Shown here: piece after piece, positions 24,202 to 36,491 of the stretch | Numbering within the stretch: the first letter of the stretch is position 1 | How the letters are laid out: every line of letters starts with the position of its first letter | From: Pseudoips prasinana | Lineage: Eukaryota; Arthropoda; Insecta; Lepidoptera; Nolidae | DNA: 64,000 nucleotides | Assembly (NCBI GenBank): GCA_951640165.1 | Contig: OX621240.1 | Coordinates: 6,646,713-6,710,712 of the forward strand | Direction of reading: 5' to 3' | Notes under the pieces: generated by a model | Told to the model about the DNA's origin: nothing | What the model saw: only the letters and a program-made list of their open reading frames with translations | Databases searched by the model: none | Program-made: the position numbers and the translations under genes

Positions 24202-27189
24202 CTAACACTTACCAGAGGAGACAGAGCTCTGAGCAGTTTGCACAGGCTCCCTACTTCTGGTGGTACTAAATGCGGAGACTGTGGAGCGCGGGGTGGATCC
24301 CACGCTGTCAATCCCCAAGACGTCCAATGCCCGCATCCTCTCTGCTATTTGGTCCTTTATAAGCTCTCTATGAGGCCCGGCTTCACCTAGATACTCCATC
24401 TCGGCAAGCCATTCACTTCGTTCACGAATTTGAGTCACCACTGTAACAAATAAGCAGGTGGTAAGTATTTGTATATTATATAAAAGCAGTCTTACCGTGT
24501 AACCTCGTAGTCAGTATCAAAGTTTCAATACCGGAAAGTGCTTCCTCATAAAATCATGTCAATACTCAGTAATGATGTGACAAGTTTTCAATAAAATGTC
24601 TTTATACCAACTCAGATTGTATTGGTACCGACTATACCACTTACATGGCAATGGCATATCCCCCATTCTTTGGGGAGGCTTCTGGCCAGCTGTGGACGTA
24701 CTTTGGCTGACATAATGATACCACTTACACGAGAAAAATCGCTGGTGAGCTAGCGGTGCGGACACCTGTCCGTCCGATACATAGTCCTGACTTCTCTTAA
24801 GGTAGGTATGTACTTTTCATTGCAATGCATAAGTACTTCTATTGGGTAATCGTAAAGATGCGTTGTAACTAGATGCACCACCATTCCAGTTAACATTGTG
24901 CTCAGTTCGAAGCTTTTGTAGTTATGGCACCAATTGGCTTAGTTGAGGCGCCAATGGCTAAGTAATCGCTCAATGGCATTTGATTTTGGTAAGAAAGTAT
25001 TAGACTGGGGTGCTGTGGCTATTAAAAAGTCTAAGTGGATAAAGGCTGTAATAGACACCTCTGTCCTGAAGTAGGTCTACAGGGTGAACAACTGGAATAG
25101 ATAGAATATGTTCTTACATTCGTGCCACTTTTCCTTGGCAGTGGGCAATTTGGGTGGCGGTTTGGCTTTGCGCAGAGGGGCTTGTGGTCGCTGTTGTTCT
25201 TCTACGTCACCGTATGCCATTGTGTTTGCTAGCCGTTGTTTCATCAACTCTCTATCTTCTCCGCGTTTCAACGGCCGGGGTCTAAACGAGTATAAATCAT
25301 GGTTCTTATTGGCTTCAATGAAACATTACCGTGACGTTATTCATTTTAGTTTTACCTAATCACTTTGTCCTATGGGACAAAGTGCGAATTGCGCTCAGCA
25401 TAGATCTGGCATGCAATACTCAAGAATAATAACTACAGTCGTGACCATTAGCTTAGTGTGCTCTCAGTGACACTCATAAATTATATAATTTAGTCTGTTA
25501 CCGCATAGAAATTGTAGCATCCGTTTGAGATGTAGGTACCTACTATATTTCGTATGTAAAGATGCGCACTCCGCTTTGCTTAGGGAATGGCGTAACTATA
25601 GTTCTTGTTTAGATATTGACTAACTAATAAGCTAAGTAGTTCGCTGAGACGCTCATAGGCAGATGCTCCCACCGGTCTGTAAGTGATTTATTTCCAAAAT
25701 GGTTTAATTTCTGAGGGTCTCCGTGCTTCGAAGGGCACGTTAAGCTGTCGGTCCCGGTTTTAGAGGCAACAGTCGTTAAGCTATATCAGTGCCTCTAGCA
25801 CGAGACCCTGCAGTTTACTTACTCGATCACACGTACAGTTTCGTCCCATACATTGAGCACCAGAGTTTTAGTTCTTAATATTTTCCGCGAGAGGCGCTGG
25901 TGCTCAATATATGGGAGGAAACTGTACGTGTGATCGAGTACCTAAGTAAACTGCAGAAACTCGTGCTAGAGGCTCAGAGGCGGCTTGAACAATTCTGACA
26001 CTAGGGTAATCACTGCCCACACGATAAGTAAGTAGGTACATAGTTCGGTTACCTATTTTTGAATTTCTTCCATGTACCTATGCTACATAAGCTTTAGATT
26101 TGGCCGTAGTACCTATTAGTGATAAAAAAATGCTATGGAATACAACTTACCTATCCAAGTCGTATATACCCGATTCCCTGATAGCGGACAGTGAGCGTCG
26201 CCGCGATGTTCTGGGTCGGGTGAGCGGCACTTGGATTTCTTCGCGTTCCACTTTCTTCTCATCATTTTGACGGAGCCTCAGAGCAGATTTATTGCGTTGA
26301 GCAATAGTTAATTTTGATTCTTCTAGAAGTACTGAATTAAAACCGTTAGCATTAGTAAGGCAGTCCTCACCGATCCAAACGCTTCAACGAGGTTAAGCAA
26401 CTAAGCGATCAGTCTATAGATGGATGACCTAATAGTGGTTTATTTTCTGAGCATCTCATAGGGCACGTTTCACCGTCGTTTATTAGAAAACAGTCGTTAG
26501 AGCATGTCAGAGGCCTAATGACTGGCTTGAACTACTCTGACACTAGGGCCCTAAGTTAACCACTGCCCTAACGAACGAACTATGAAAAAAGGATAAATAA
26601 TCCAATTGGTCGACCACTGTAAAGAAATATGGGTCTTCGTCGCCATGCTAAGTTGGCAGGTAGGCTGATAGGTGCATAAACATAAGCGCAAAAACAGCTT
26701 TATCAGTGCCAGATCAGGCGCAGATCTGATTGATGGGATGCAGTAGGTACTTCTGTGTAGGGTAGTTTACGTAGTAGGTACACGGGGATACACTTTAACA
26801 TTCATATTTGTTTTAAACATCATATTCATATCCGATTCAGATTTATTGTCCAAGAATTACCGCTGAAACATTCCAATTAGGATGTTTACGTCCGATTCGG
26901 ATAAATTTTAATGGATATGTTTTAGGGTTTGAACCTCAACTCAGGGCGGTTACTGGTGCCTGACTGACCACTGCACCAGAGAGTCTGTTTTTGCTCTGTA
27001 ATTGTCATTGGTCTGTAAGAAATCCTTTAACTATGCCATTGGTTGTAAACAAGTTAGGTACTTACATTTTAGTAATTGTCGCTGACTGTCCGATGGTTCT
27101 GCAACTCGTGTGTGAAAAATACCCCCATGAGGTACGCTTTTACTTGGCCAAGATATCTTAACGAAACCATTCTCGTCAGGCTTTTGCAT
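24202..27189 (-). CDS. UPF0193 (EVG1/C22orf23-like) family protein, four exons
   Basis: Exons on the minus strand: 27066-27189 (ATG at 27189, starts MQKPDENGF), 26151-26331, 25118-25281 and 24202-24440. All junctions are GT-AG and all phases agree, giving 235 residues. Landmarks align in order with vertebrate EVG1: LLEESKLTIAQRN (vertebrate LMVQSKLTNFQQR), GEDRELMKQRLANTMAYG, a proline/lysine-rich linker (PLRKAKPPPKLP), then VTQIRERSEWLAEMEYLG (VKEIQERKEFLADMEALG) and a helical IAERMRALDV. The family has no established biochemical function. The protein is basic and mostly helical, with no signal peptide. The last exon reads into a stop right after a perfect donor-like GGTAAGTG, so the C-terminus may instead continue in an unseen exon. 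Recognition was by eye. Confidence 0.8.
24640..24722 (+). repeat. RTE tail fragment in UPF0193 intron
   Basis: TGGGGAGGCTTCTGGCCAGC followed by TGTGGACGTACTTTGGCTGA is the conserved RTE-family 3' tail. Confidence 0.55.
25708..26025. repeat. SINE-like repeat interrupted by a palindromic MITE
   Basis: Left half 25708-25789 and right half 25974-26025 together match the uninterrupted copy at 26450-26575 (shared blocks: GGGCACGTT, AACAGTCGTTA, GGCTTGAAC, TTCTGACACTAGGG or CTCTGACACTAGGG, ACTGCCC). The insertion is annotated separately. Confidence 0.7.
25790..25973. mobile_element. 184-bp palindromic MITE with TCAG target duplication
   Basis: Inverted ends GCCTCTAGCACGAG (25791) and CTCGTGCTAGAGGC (ending 25973) continue inward as about 75-bp arms (CTGCAGTTTACTTA, CGATCACACGTACAGTTTC). 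TCAG precedes (25786-25789) and follows (25974-25977). The related intact repeat at 26450 has TCAG only once at this place, which supports TCAG as the duplicated target. Confidence 0.75.
26450..26580 (+). repeat. SINE-like repeat, uninterrupted copy
   Basis: Same repeat as 25708-26025 without the insertion. It lies in intron 1 of the UPF0193 gene, on the opposite strand. Confidence 0.6.
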
Positions 27190-27339
27190 TATCCTTGAGA
27201 TCCGAGTCTAAAAACGTCGTAAAATAAGTTTATAAATGAATGGGTAACGATGGTAACGAGTACAGTGTTGCCTGAGTATATTTAGGTATATAATGCTCCT
27301 TGATTTTTATTCACGATAGCTTTTATTTTTTTTATGTCA

Positions 27340-27525
27340 CACACATTTTTATGACAGATATTGGTGTGCATGAACATATCCTATCTATTTGTCCTAAGTT
27401 TGGGTGTAATTGTACCTATCTTTATAAGTAGGTATGTATTTGTAGCTCTGATTAGTTTGGGATCAGCCACAGGATCGGCCATGTGTGAATAATGTTCTTG
27501 ATTATTATTATATTCTCAGGATACC
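27340..27525 (+). repeat. tRNA-derived SINE (family 2), 3' part
   Basis: The body GTTTGGGATCAGCCACAGGA and GTGTGTGAATAATGTTCTTG matches copies at 58655-58865 and 59975-60180. The tRNA-like head is missing or decayed. Confidence 0.5.
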
Positions 27526-27705
27526 GTATGTGACCGATATGTGACCTCTTATAGATACCAATTACATTTGATGTCTATGTTTCCGTTAGTACCTAAAACT
27601 GTGGGCATTTACTACTTTATTATCTATTCTTAACTCACAGAGTACTATGTCTTCAATCTCCTTCTCCTACTTCGTCTTTAATTTCTTATTATCTATGCTC
27701 TAATT

Positions 27706-27846
27706 GTACAGACGCCAGCACATCAAGCTACCCCAATATGTCAAATTTTCCCAATTGAAAGTGATCCTTATACTTATGAGATAAAGTTGAAACTCAATAA
27801 AATAAATTTAACTGATTGGAGTAGCTGGATGTGCTGGCGTTTGTAC
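27706..27846. mobile_element. Palindromic MITE, GACGCCAGCACATC family, copy 1
   Basis: Ends GTACAGACGCCAGCACATC and its inverted counterpart (GATGTGCTGGCGTTTGTAC). The inner arm AGCTACCCCAAT.TGTCAAAT is mirrored too. 141 bp, no ORF. A TA or GTAC duplication is possible but cannot be told from the repeat end itself. Confidence 0.8.
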
Positions 27847-28137
27847 CAAAAATTTGCGGCCATCTCAATCTATTTAATGTAGTTATGTTTATACATAGTT
27901 ATTTATATAAAGAGGTACATTTTATGGAATACTTTATTTAATAATAATAATATAATATTCTGACACATTATTTACACAGTGCCATTTGACCCCAAAATTT
28001 ATTGGTAATGTTAATTACATGTCATAAATGTTCACATCGATTATTTATAATATCACAAACAATGTCAATAATAGGTAATATAATTAATAAATTGTCAATT
28101 TGTCCTAATATAGAAATAAAATTTACAAATAAATAAT

Positions 28138-30889
28138 TCAACATATTGTAATATTGTGTTTAAATTTAAAAAATTCTTCGTAAGTGTAGAACGCCCGCTC
28201 GACTAACCAGCGCCAGCGTCTTAACCGACCCTTGAAACTTGCGAGAGTTAGAACGGTTACTATGCTCTCTGGGAGCTGATTATAAACTGCTGGGCCCATA
28301 ACATGAGTCGACTTTGCTGACTTTGTTAGTGTTCTATTCACTAGTGACAATTTATCCTTCCGGCGAGTATAGTAAGAGTGAACATCGCTTTGCTTCGCGT
28401 ATAGGTCCAGGTTTACCCTTACATACACCGCTACCTGATATATCACTATTGCTGGTAAAATAAGAATGCCAAACTTTGTAAAGAACGGTCTAGCAGATTC
28501 ATCCTGCGGTATTCGCGCAATAGCCCGTACGGGACGTTTTTGCATGCGAAATGCGCGCTCCCAATCGGCAGAGCGACCCCACAACTCAGCGCCATACTGG
28601 AGCTGCGAATGCACAGTCGCAAAATAGCATTCTCGCACCTCCCTCTCCTGCACGACTCGAGCAATTCGACGAACGGCAAAACATGCGCTACCCAGCCTGG
28701 CGCATATTTTAGCTATGTGGCTCTCCCACTTTAGGCACCTGTCGACTTCAAAACCTAGAAAGGTGGTTGTATCAACCTGTTCAATGCTTACACCATTCGC
28801 AAACACTAACAGCGATCGTTGTGATCGTCCAGATAGTGAAAAATAAACAAACTTTTTGTTCTTTTAACATTAAGAACAAGTCCATTTTTCTGAAACCAAT
28901 CAGATAACTGGTTTGCAACTGTATTCAGTCGCCTCTCCAGCTGATCCACAGAAGTTGCGGTAACCACCGCTGCTACGTCATCGGCGTACATATATATTTC
29001 ACCATCGGTAACAGCACTCGGGAGATCATTCAGTAGCAAGGAAAACAGAATATTGGACACTGACGATCCTTGTGCCACTCCCATCTCCGACTCCAGATGC
29101 TCTGACTTCTCTGCGCCGGCGCAACCCACAACAATTTGAGATCTACCCCGCATAAGATCGATGAACAAATCATATGGTTTGCCATCGACACCATAGTGTT
29201 GTAATTTTATGGCAAGTACGGCTCTATCGGCGACATCAAACGCCTTCGACAGATCACAACATATTACTGCCACTTGCTTTTTGCTCTCTCGAGCAATAAG
29301 CACTTTACGTGTGAGTTCCCGAGTTAACGATATCGTCGACCTACCCTGGCGATATGCATATTGTCGATCGGAAAGTGCTCCGGTTTCCGATAGAAATTAA
29401 TAATCGGTAACTAAGGCCATTCTCGAATATTTCGCTATTGCTGGAATAATCGAGACTGGCCTATAGTTGTCGATGCAATCCCTTCTACCTTTACCTTTGA
29501 ACAAAGGAGAAATCTTGCTACATTTCATTGGTGAAGGAAAGCAGCCTTTTGTTATGCAGTCGTTAAAGAGATCCGCAAGTACCGGGGCAAGAGGTACGGC
29601 TATCAATCTAATTGATTTCATAGAGATGCCATAGGTGTCCTTCGAAGATTTTGCAGGGATTCGCGACGTGATTATTTTGTAAACCTCATGTGCGCTGAAC
29701 CTAAGCAACCTCGGCGAGCGATCAGCATGGGGAAGCACAGCATTCAGCTGGGCTCGTACCCAATGCGCATCGGCGCGGGGTGCGCCACAAGTAGCCGCCG
29801 CACTTAAGAAACGTAAGTTCATTGCATCTATTGCACACTTTTTTGTTGCAAATTTTGTGCCATTCGTGTCCTTAACTATGTCCGTAAAGTCAAGTTGAGA
29901 AGTGTTGTTCTTTCCTCTTTCTTTATTCACGACAACCCACATTGCTTTTGACGCGTTCTTAGCTGAACTTATAATATGAGAGTAGTGGCTAGATTTCTCT
30001 GTTTTTATTATATTTTCATAATGTAATTTCATGTCAGCGATATTATTCAGTAGGTATCATATTATTAGAATTCCGCATGCTTATGTCAATAAAAATAAAT
30101 AATAATGATTTTAAGTCCTTAACATGAGTCAATTTTATATGTATTGCTTGTTATCATGGTAGGAAAAAAAATGTCAAATTTATTAATAATTACATTTATG
30201 ATCGCATTTGCCATCTCCTGCGGATGTTTATAGCGGTCCCTTATTCCATTCCAATCTGCACTATCTATTGAAGCGGTAAAATTAGCTTTATTAGTTTGCG
30301 AGTAACTGCGAACGTATCATGACGTTTGTTGTAGTATACATCTGCCTATCACTTCACACCTGGCAGCGAGATGGTCACTGAGATGAGTGATCACAGGTTC
30401 GGTGTTCACTAAACCCGTTGGCAAATTTGTATAAACATGTTCTAACCACGTGGATGTGGATGGACACACTCGAGTAGGGAAATCAACCTGATTTGTCATG
30501 TTATGAGCCGACAGAATATCAAAAAGCCTTTTTCATTCATTGGACAAACCACCCAATGTATTAATATTAAAATCGCCTACGATTACACACTCAAGCCCAA
30601 GATCACCAATTTTATGGAGCAAGCGTTCAAAACTATCCAAAAAATCATTAACATGAATTAAATTAGTCCTATATATACAAATTATCGTTATGTGAAATTG
30701 AATTAAATTTATTGCCGATATTTCACAATATTGTTCAACCGAAATCGATACTAAATCGGAATTCTCGACAGACTTGATGCCGTCTCGAACAAATAGACAG
30801 GACCCACCGTGTTTTATCCGATTTCTACAATAACACGAGGCTAATTTGTAGCCGTCTATATTTACACATTTTAAATTAGGATCCGTCAA
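28138..30889 (-). pseudogene. Decayed non-LTR retrotransposon with endonuclease and reverse transcriptase remnants
   Basis: From 5' to 3' on the minus strand: an endonuclease fragment at 30533-30889 (CRNRIKHGGSCLFVRDGI, ECVIVGDFNINTL), a continuation at 30317-30499 (STSTWLEHVYTNLP, ITHLSDHLA), a linker and RT start at 29397-30032 (PLFKGKGRRDCIDNYRPVSI), an RT core at 28806-29303 (CCDLSKAFD, the catalytic YADDVAAV) and a thumb/C-terminus at 28138-28806 (TTFLGFEVDRCLKWESHI, LQYGAELWG). Several frameshifts and a non-coding gap (about 30033-30316) break it. The DDxD-type active site is still readable. Probably Jockey/CR1-like; clade not certain. Confidence 0.88.
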
Positions 30890-31986
30890 GCAGAGCTTGT
30901 ACTATGGAACGCAGATATCTAACTGATATACTACATATACTAATTTTCTTTTGTAAACTTATATAGATAATTACACCCTGACTCAGGACAAACATACATG
31001 TTCATGGACACAAATATCTGTCCAGGGTGGGAATCGAACCCACGACCTCCGGCGTGTAAAGCAAGCATTTGCCAACCACGCCAACAGGCCCATATTTTTT
31101 TTAAAGACAATGCACGCATTAGCGAAATTAATCCCTGTGTCGCGGGGTACTTTACAAACATATAATAGAGGGACACAAATTACATGCAGTGAGTATTATT
31201 TATGGAACATATGTATGTTCCTTCCTTTAGTATATTACTGTTAGTTGTAATTGCAATCATGTTTAATAAACAAACAATAGTGTACCTACCATAATTATCT
31301 CTGCCTCACCCAAAGGTCAAGGGATAGAAAAAGCCTTCGGCATTAAATTATCGCGTTAATAGGTTTTCTTTTTTGGTTCTACGACTAAAAGTTTCTTAAT
31401 GAAAACTATTAACTATTTTTTTGAACTGTAGTTTGATAAATAAACCATACAAACCTTTTGAATTCGTTTTTCCAAGATGGCGGCCATGGGACAGGGGTTG
31501 CAACCCCACAGACTTGAATATAACTTTAAAGTGAAACCCCCCTTGATATCTATAAAATATAATTTCGTCGTCTGACAAATGAATGCTAAGCCCAAAAAGT
31601 TTAAAATTTCTATAGACTACAAAGCAGAATCAGAATAACTACCTATTATGGGACTTACAAATAGTTATCCTGTACGGGGATCGAAACTGAAACGCGAGGG
31701 TAGTGGAACCTTCATCACTGCGCCACTCGCACAGTTTTTAAAGTTATGATCCGACGCATCGTAAAGTACATCTGTATACCTTGATCTATGACAGCCCCAC
31801 ACCACTGCGGCCGATTTGGACATTATTAAATATTATTGTGTACTTCCTTTGGTTAATCTTATTACAAGATACACACTGACCAATGTTACGTGAAGCCGTG
31901 TTTATTGTTCACGCATTCAATGTTCATTGTTCAAGCATGCAATGTTTATTTAAGATAATAATATATGATTTATTCAAACGTATATA
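30890..31986. repeat. SINE fragments and promoter side of CMP-sialic acid synthetase
   Basis: On the minus strand, 31015-31095 is tRNA-like (GGGCCTGTTGGCGTGGTTGG head, GGTTCGATTCCCACCC B box). It is followed by a body ending in TGTGTCGCGGGGTACTTTAC (31137), which also occurs at 11100 and, diverged, at 52697. A second tRNA-like piece is at 31670-31735 (CGAGTGGCGCAGTGATG head in reverse). The last 100-150 bases before 31987 should hold the sialic-acid gene promoter. Confidence 0.6.
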
Positions 31987-34900
31987 ATGCGGGTTAACGT
32001 TCTGACGTCAGTATTAACGTGAGTTACATTTTATGTGTTAAATATTGTGGTTTTACCATTGTTAACAAAATTACAGTGAGATAGTATTAAAGCCTATGAC
32101 TGTGTGTTTGTGTGAGGGTATCTGTGGTACCGTACCTACATCAACACATAAATGAATCGGTAGCAATGTGGGTTTTCCAACTAGAATGTAGTTATTACAA
32201 CTGACGAGAGGAGGTAACATCTCCAAAACTGCATTAGAGAAATTAATCTCTGTGTCGTGGAGGAATTAACAAAGATGTAATTTACGGACATAGAGTATAC
32301 TCAGTGTCAGAACACACAAATAGTGGTCCTGAGCGAGAATCAAACATGTAACACGTAGGCGACGAGATAGTAAACTATACACGTTTTCACTATTTTCGTA
32401 TTCACTACTGTTTTTTTTTTATTGTTGTTTGTCTTTACTGAATACCGTTATATTATTATTATGATTTATTTGAATTAGATAAGATCCATTTTGTTAGTAA
32501 ACATTAATCTTATAAATTATGTTAGTAAATATAATTTAACATTCACAACACTTAAAAAAATTAGCTTCTTCTGTGAGTCAGTGTATCAAACTGCTAATGC
32601 AGACCGATTCAGTGACTGAAGTAAGGGCAATCTAGCCTGTTTCCTATGGCAGCCAAGACGGAGTGTATATGACCGGGCTCACCTTCCTTTAAGTCCATAA
32701 CACCCTAATCATATTTCTTTTATTAGTTTGATCTACTTTAGTAGCGCTGAGATCGGAGTACTCATTCTGGGAAGAGGAGGTTCTAAAGGAGTCCGTTTGA
32801 AAAATCTACAAAAAGTGGGTGATAATAGTTTGTTACAACGTGCAATACTAACTGCGAAGGCTGCTGGATTTCATGACGTCACTGTGTCTACCGATCATCC
32901 ACTGATCGCGCTCGAAGCTATAAAAGGTTAATCTAACTATATCTATATACTTACCTACATATAACATTACCTATAATAAAATCGTAGAAAAGTCAAAACT
33001 GTACATTGAAATTTATGCATTGTTTCGCCGTGCAGCCTCATAGAGTGTACCTAGGTTCTAACTACCAAACGAATCCATTACAATTTTAATATCTTTTACT
33101 TTATGCTTTTATCCCAGTGACTCGAAGATCCCAGCGTACGCGGCGGTTTCGATGTATTATAACCTTATTTGATGTAAGTAGGTACATATATTTCGTAATT
33201 TTCAGCGAATGCTACAGTTTTTCATCGAACTTCAATCACAGCCACGGATTGGGCGCCGTCAATATGGGGAGCCGCTGAATTCATATCATCTAGAACTGAT
33301 ATTAACATCTTGATACTAATGCAAGCTACATCCCCTTTCACTAAGCCATTTCAGTTACGAAAAGCTATTGAAGCATTGCAAACACCTCCTTTTGACTGTG
33401 TATTCTCCGTGACGCAGTAAGTACCTAGTAGATATATCTCTGAATATTTCTGTAGTTTTACAATCATAATCCATATCTGTATGCCTGACGATCTATGGCT
33501 TCGTGATTCTCAAACGGGGATCGAGATTTTAATTCGGATTTTTATTTTTAAAATACTTCAATGGATAGCTAAACATTTTGGGAACGCTCTAAGCTAATGT
33601 TTCGTGAAAATCTATTTCATGATAATGTTTTTTTATGTATTCACTGTGACAGATAACTCGGTGACTGTGTCTGTTCTGCTTAGAGCTCGGCTAATACACT
33701 AGCGCGCGAGAATGAATGAAGAACAATTCCTGCTTCATACGTCTTCGATTTGTTGATAACGCGACCTTCAATCAGCTCTTAGGTACAACTATCTGTTCAG
33801 AATTTAAAATTATGTTCAACTTTGAACATTTATTATCTCCAATTGATATTTCAAATCATATTTCTATTCAAAGTTTGGTATATGAATAAATAGAAAAGAA
33901 CTGAGTCGGTATATTTCATTACTAAACTGTTAAGTACCTAGGTAAGTAGGTAGGTAGCCTGCTGGACATCATGTGTGTGTAAACAACTCAAGAGAGCACC
34001 CGTTTCGGAGTTTGATTCCTGGTAGAATAATATTTTGGTGGTCACTTAATTTCAGATGTTAATCTCGGTAGTTTACAATGTTACAATGTCGATAAAACCT
34101 ACATAGGTACTAATATAAAAAATTGGATCCATCGTTTTAGCTTAATTACGATCTTACGAGCTTATGATCCATTACCACCATCAACCGCTGATAATATCCC
34201 ATACTTTTAGTACCTAAGTACCTATGGGATATTATCAGCGGTTATGTGTTATGGTTTTGAGTCCTGTCCTATAATATAAAGTTCCATAATTTCTACCTGT
34301 AGCGGGCCACATTAATGAAACTTTAAATTAAGTATTTCGACAGTCATTATTTTTGTTGTATTTTTAAAAGCTTTCTCGCATTAGGAACTCCTTAGATACA
34401 AGCCAACCGAAGCACTTTATGATTTTGTATTATAATGAGACAATAGTTGTATTTTTTCACTGGACTAGAATAATTTCTCTGCGATTTCTTAAAACTACTA
34501 TACCAAACCAAGGATGGCATGTAGTCGTTACTCATTTAAAAGGAAAACTGGCGGTCGGGTATAGGCGTAGCCAGCCTGAAGTAATGAATAGCAATCAATT
34601 GAAGGGGCTGATGTAGCAGTTATACCTTAGATACAAGTGTAAAATACATTGTTAAGAATATCATGGTAAATACCTAATCAAATGTACTAGAACAAACAAT
34701 GCTGTTTCTAATAAACTGTTTCTTGTAATAACATTATAAAATATGACTTTTGTTACGCAAGTATTGTGATTTACCTTAAAGCACATTTCTATATTTATTC
34801 AATACCTAGGTACATAAGAAGATGATACATGCTAAGTCATTCACTTAGAAGTTGCTCAATTAAAACTGCAAAACGGTTTTGCACAGATAAATAAATGTAC

Positions 34901-35883
34901 ATTCATCGTAAACCGGTTATCAATACCTTGAGTCGCGTATATTTTGCAAAATGTACTTAGTTAAGCATAATAGGTACTTACAGTTGCTGTTATGTGTATG
35001 CATTTTATATTGCTTGTATATCTTGTCACTTTCAATCTGTTATTTTTCTATGAATAGGTAGGTACCTATTATAAATTAATTATTGTACATTTAAGGAGCT
35101 TCAAGCTTCGGTGGAGGGAGGAGGTTCGCCAGGCAGGGAGATTTTATCCAGAAAATTTTGATGTAGATAACAGATTTCGTAGACAAGACTGGAGAGGAGA
35201 ATTTTTAGAAACAGGAGCATTTTATATAGCAAGAAGGTGGCTTATAGAACATGGAAAATTTCAAAATGATAAGTAAGCCTCTTACTTCTTTTTTGCGGAA
35301 ATTAAGTATTTAAACGTGACACATTGAAACTATAAAGCATATTATCCCATCGAATTGGCGGCAATCACTTCATATAAAATAAATAAACAAAATTGTTGAC
35401 AGCTTTAGTATGTTTCAACAAATTTGTATTCAATTTATTAGTGATGACTCTCCAGTTTCCAGTAACTCTGCCTACGGTGGTTTCGGTATATGTCTGTCCG
35501 ACTTTGTTCGTAGAATTGATATATCATATCTATGGCTTCTGGCCATTTTTGTTAAACGGACCTGGAAGCACTGGCCGGTGACAAATAGACAAACAAATGT
35601 CAAAAATCGTCAACACCGTGAACTGTGACATTGAATACTTTGTGGAAACTTTAAAAGTTTTCCAACCCAAAAATATATACCAATTAATAATTAATTAAGT
35701 ACTAAAATACATTGTTTAAACAGATTTAATAGGTAAATGCTTAATTTTTTTTAAATGCTATATCTGGTGTATATCTATTGCAGTTGCACGGTGGTAGAAG
35801 TGACTGATATTGAGAGTTTGGAGGTGGATACGTATACCGATCTTCATCTGGCGAACGTTTTGCTTAAAGCTAACTTGGCCTAA
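31987..35883 (+). CDS. CSAS: CMP-sialic acid synthetase (N-acylneuraminate cytidylyltransferase), five exons
   Basis: Exons 31987-32018, 32727-32926, 33206-33416, 35096-35272 and 35784-35883 total 720 nt and give 239 residues. All introns are GT-AG and in phase. The 32-nt first exon (MRVNVLTSVL) joins to TLIYFSSAE, creating a classic signal peptide. This agrees with the secretory-pathway location known for insect CSAS, unlike the nuclear vertebrate enzyme. Catalytic-domain landmarks: LGRGGSKGVRLKNL (CTP-binding loop), STDHP, HRTSITATDW, QATSPF, FDCVFSVTQ, RRQDWRGEFLETGAFYIARR and DIESLEVDTYTDLHLAN. It lacks the C-terminal phosphatase-like domain of vertebrate CMAS, as other insect forms do. 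It activates sialic acid with CTP for sialyltransferases. The first exon is my inference from phase and signal-peptide fit; the other four are strong. Confidence 0.92.
32210..32395 (-). repeat. tRNA-derived SINE fragment in intron 1 of the sialic-acid gene
   Basis: Diverged copy of the TAATCTCTGTGTCGTGG body and a degenerate B box (GAGCGAGAATCAAACATG) in minus orientation. Confidence 0.45.
32942..33020 (+). repeat. Helitron 5'-end fragment in intron 2
   Basis: TCTATATACTTACCTACATA and, after it, AATAAAATCGTAGAAAAGTC match in reverse the right ends of the Helitrons at 12318 and 59418. The rest of the element is missing. Confidence 0.5.
34183..34243. repeat. 61-bp hairpin with 21-bp perfect stem
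   Basis: AACCGCTGATAATATCCCAT (34183 on) pairs perfectly with its inverted copy ending at 34243. The loop is about 19 bases. It lies in intron 3 (33417-35095) of the sialic-acid gene; the rest of that intron shows only AT-rich sequence and weak repeat traces. Confidence 0.8.
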
Positions 35884-36491
35884 GAGCCAAAGAGTGGTAC
35901 GACCGTGTTTCTTGTAAAGTAAGTATGTTATTAATTATTTATTCAACCCCTGAGACTTAGGAGGTCTCACCATTGTTTAACAGTTATGATTTTAAGGATT
36001 TCCGTAAAAAGTTTACCTTCCTACTACACGTTCTTATTATGTGCACATTAACACCTGCCCCATATTCAAATGAACATTATCAAAACAATTGTAATAAAAA
36101 TATTCCATAAGGATTTCCGTGATTCCCAGGAAATAGTTTATCTCTTATAGGTACATTAGCTAATGTTTGTATACAGTGTATTGTAAATTTATGTACTATC
36201 AAGGTTATAACATAGTATAAATTAAAGTGGGGGTGGGTAATGAACCTACAAACCATTTTGTTACTTTGCACAAATTGTCACTTTTGCAATTTTTTTAATT
36301 AGTTCCAGACATTCAACATCATTTGACTGGTCTATACTTTTTGTGTTGTAGCATGGTGCGGGTGACAGTTGCTTATTTGACATTGAGATCTATAAGTACC
36401 ACATTACTAGGGATGTGCAATACATTTTTATTGCTAATGATACTAATAATACAATAAATACGATACGATAAATAAAATTAAAAGGGACATT

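Noticed and set aside
24120..24311. Alternative minus-strand frame at the end of the UPF0193 gene, as a possible extra exon
   Set aside because: It overlaps exon 4 in another frame and has no convincing acceptor. The extension remains open but this ORF is not supported.
31020..31095. Possible tRNA gene with a good B box (minus strand)
   Set aside because: It is followed by a SINE body shared with other loci and shows no closed cloverleaf that I could draw, so it is a tRNA-derived SINE head.
34419..35628. Short plus-strand ORFs in and beyond intron 3 of the sialic-acid gene
   Set aside because: No domain, no good splice context, and the real exons at 35096 and 35784 lie in other frames.
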